In this document: positions 63,074-64,000 of the stretch, piece after piece
Numbering within the stretch: the first letter of the stretch is position 1
Layout of the letters: each line of letters begins with the position of its first letter
NCBI RefSeq assembly: GCF_019856455.1
Contig: NZ_CP082205.1
Span: 806,001 to 870,000, forward strand
Length of the DNA: 64,000 nt
Direction of reading: 5' to 3'
Source: Streptococcus suis
GTDB taxonomy: Bacteria > Bacillota > Bacilli > Lactobacillales > Streptococcaceae
The notes under the pieces: model-generated
What the model was told of the DNA's origin: nothing
Database searches by the model: none
The model's input: only the letters and a program-made list of their open reading frames with translations
Made by a program: the position numbers and the translations under genes

Positions 63074-64000
63074 ATGTATCTAAAATCAATTGAAATGCAG
63101 GGCTTTAAGTCCTTTGCGGATAAGACTAAGGTAGTCTTTGATCGTGGAGTGACTGCTGTTGTAGGGCCGAATGGTTCTGGTAAGTCCAATATTACAGAAA
63201 GTCTACGTTGGGCCTTGGGAGAGTCGTCTGCTAAAAGTCTACGTGGAGGCAAGATGCCAGACGTCATCTTTTCGGGAACTGAAAGCCGTAAGCCTCTTAA
63301 TTATGCTTCCGTTGTCGTAACCTTGGATAATAGCACAGGTTTTATTGCTAATAAGAATAAAGAAATCAAGGTAGAACGCCATATTTATCGATCTGGAGAT
63401 AGCGAGTATTTGATAGATGGTCAGAAGGTTCGATTGCGGGATATCCATGATCTTTTCATGGATACAGGCTTGGGACGTGATTCTTTCTCTATCATTTCAC
63501 AAGGGCGGGTTGAAGCAATTTTCAATTCCAAGCCTGAGGAACGCCGTGCTATTTTTGAAGAGGCGGCAGGAGTTTTAAAATACAAGACGCGTAAAAAAGA
63601 AACAGAAAGTAAGTTGGCACAGGCCCAGGGCAACTTGGACCGCTTGGATGATATTATCTATGAATTGGATAATCAGGTCAAACCATTGGAGAAACAGGCA
63701 CAAACTGCTAAGAAATTTCTAGAATTGGATGGTCAACGTAAGGAATTATACTTAGATGTTTTGGTGGCTCAGTTGTCGCTTGGTAAGGAAAAGTTATCGG
63801 AAAAAGAAGCCGAACTAGAGTCTGTCAAAACGGAATTGACTAGCTACTACAAACAGCGTTCTGAGCTGGAGCAAGAAAATCAGAACTTGAAAGAGAAGCG
63901 CCACCGCCTTTCAGAACAATTGGAGCGTGAACAGGCAGTTCTGTTGGATTTGACCAAGTTAATCAGTGATTTGGAGCGAAAAATTGAGGTCCATAAACTG
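63074..64000 (+). CDS. smc: Chromosome segregation protein SMC (runs off right end)
   Basis: The frame from ATG 63074 is open to the end of the window. It starts M-Y-L-K-S-I-E-M-Q-G-F-K-S-F-A-D-K-T and has the Walker A loop V-G-P-N-G-S-G-K-S-N-I at about 32-42. The region of the N-terminal ATPase head ends with I-S-Q-G-R-V-E-A-I and R-A-I-F-E-E-A-A-G-V, then the coiled coil begins. SMC condenses and separates chromosomes with ScpA and ScpB. Only about 309 codons are visible. Confidence 0.95.
   Translation, partial: MYLKSIEMQGFKSFADKTKVVFDRGVTAVVGPNGSGKSNITESLRWALGESSAKSLRGGKMPDVIFSGTESRKPLNYASVVVTLDNSTGFIANKNKEIKVERHIYRSGDSEYLIDGQKVRLRDIHDLFMDTGLGRDSFSIISQGRVEAIFNSKPEERRAIFEEAAGVLKYKTRKKETESKLAQAQGNLDRLDDIIYELDNQVKPLEKQAQTAKKFLELDGQRKELYLDVLVAQLSLGKEKLSEKEAELESVKTELTSYYKQRSELEQENQNLKEKRHRLSEQLEREQAVLLDLTKLISDLERKIEVHKL

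Noticed and set aside
1..64000. tRNA or rRNA genes
   Set aside because: No cloverleaf-like stretch ending in CCA or rRNA-like block was noticed by eye. A dedicated scan could not be run.

Overview
This window looks like chromosome from a Streptococcus, most probably Streptococcus suis. The inference rests on the acn-citZ-icd block next to ptsH-ptsI and gapN, the coiA, pepF and prsA neighbourhood, the cysteine-less MetG, and a pilus island with three tandem class C sortases (the srtBCD type of layout). No database was consulted. No rRNA, tRNA, CRISPR array or replication origin was seen.

Layout. (1) Bases 1-14600 are a pilus island: a giant multi-CnaB tip adhesin that enters from the left and is split by an IS4-family element, a backbone pilin, a small anchor pilin, and three class C sortases, the first of which is frameshifted. 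Between the pilins and the sortases lies an Rpn (PD-(D/E)XK) nuclease gene whose 3' end carries its own ribosome site and start, followed by three tandem free-standing copies of that C-terminal module. (2) 14600-33000 is mostly housekeeping: exoA, an APC transporter, an IS110-family element sitting inside an older dispersed repeat, a frameshifted membrane gene, metG, coiA, pepF, an O-methyltransferase and prsA. (3) 33042-36701 holds an alanine T-box leader, a LURP-one-like gene and alaS. (4) 37230-41785 is a compact run of small membrane proteins, two CPBP proteases, a DUF3267-like protein and a tiny HTH regulator, headed by a promoter with three TTTGACAA repeats spaced exactly 21 bp. (5) 41819-45927, on the minus strand, is class Ib ribonucleotide reductase (nrdH-nrdE and, separately, nrdF) with tandem NrdR boxes. 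About 740 bp of hairpin-rich repeats lie between nrdE and nrdF. (6) 46290-55047 is central metabolism: aconitase, citrate synthase and isocitrate dehydrogenase (the oxidative branch that makes 2-oxoglutarate), HPr and enzyme I of the PTS, and non-phosphorylating GAPDH. (7) 55055-64000 has a dispersed repeat, a DUF1846 gene behind a terminator-type leader, two tandem MFS exporters with an ArsR-type regulator, an acyltransferase, rnc and the start of smc.

The strongest candidate for an under-described system is the Rpn gene plus its array of four C-terminal modules (10173-11864). Its architecture matches the gene-within-gene toxin-antitoxin logic reported for Rpn proteins, but here the putative antitoxin part has been copied three more times as separate, translationally coupled ORFs that differ in the number of four-residue repeats. 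Other points worth a look are a 74-nt structured repeat with compensatory base changes between nrdE and nrdF, the 21-bp-phased promoter at 37286, and the attenuator-like leader of the DUF1846 gene.
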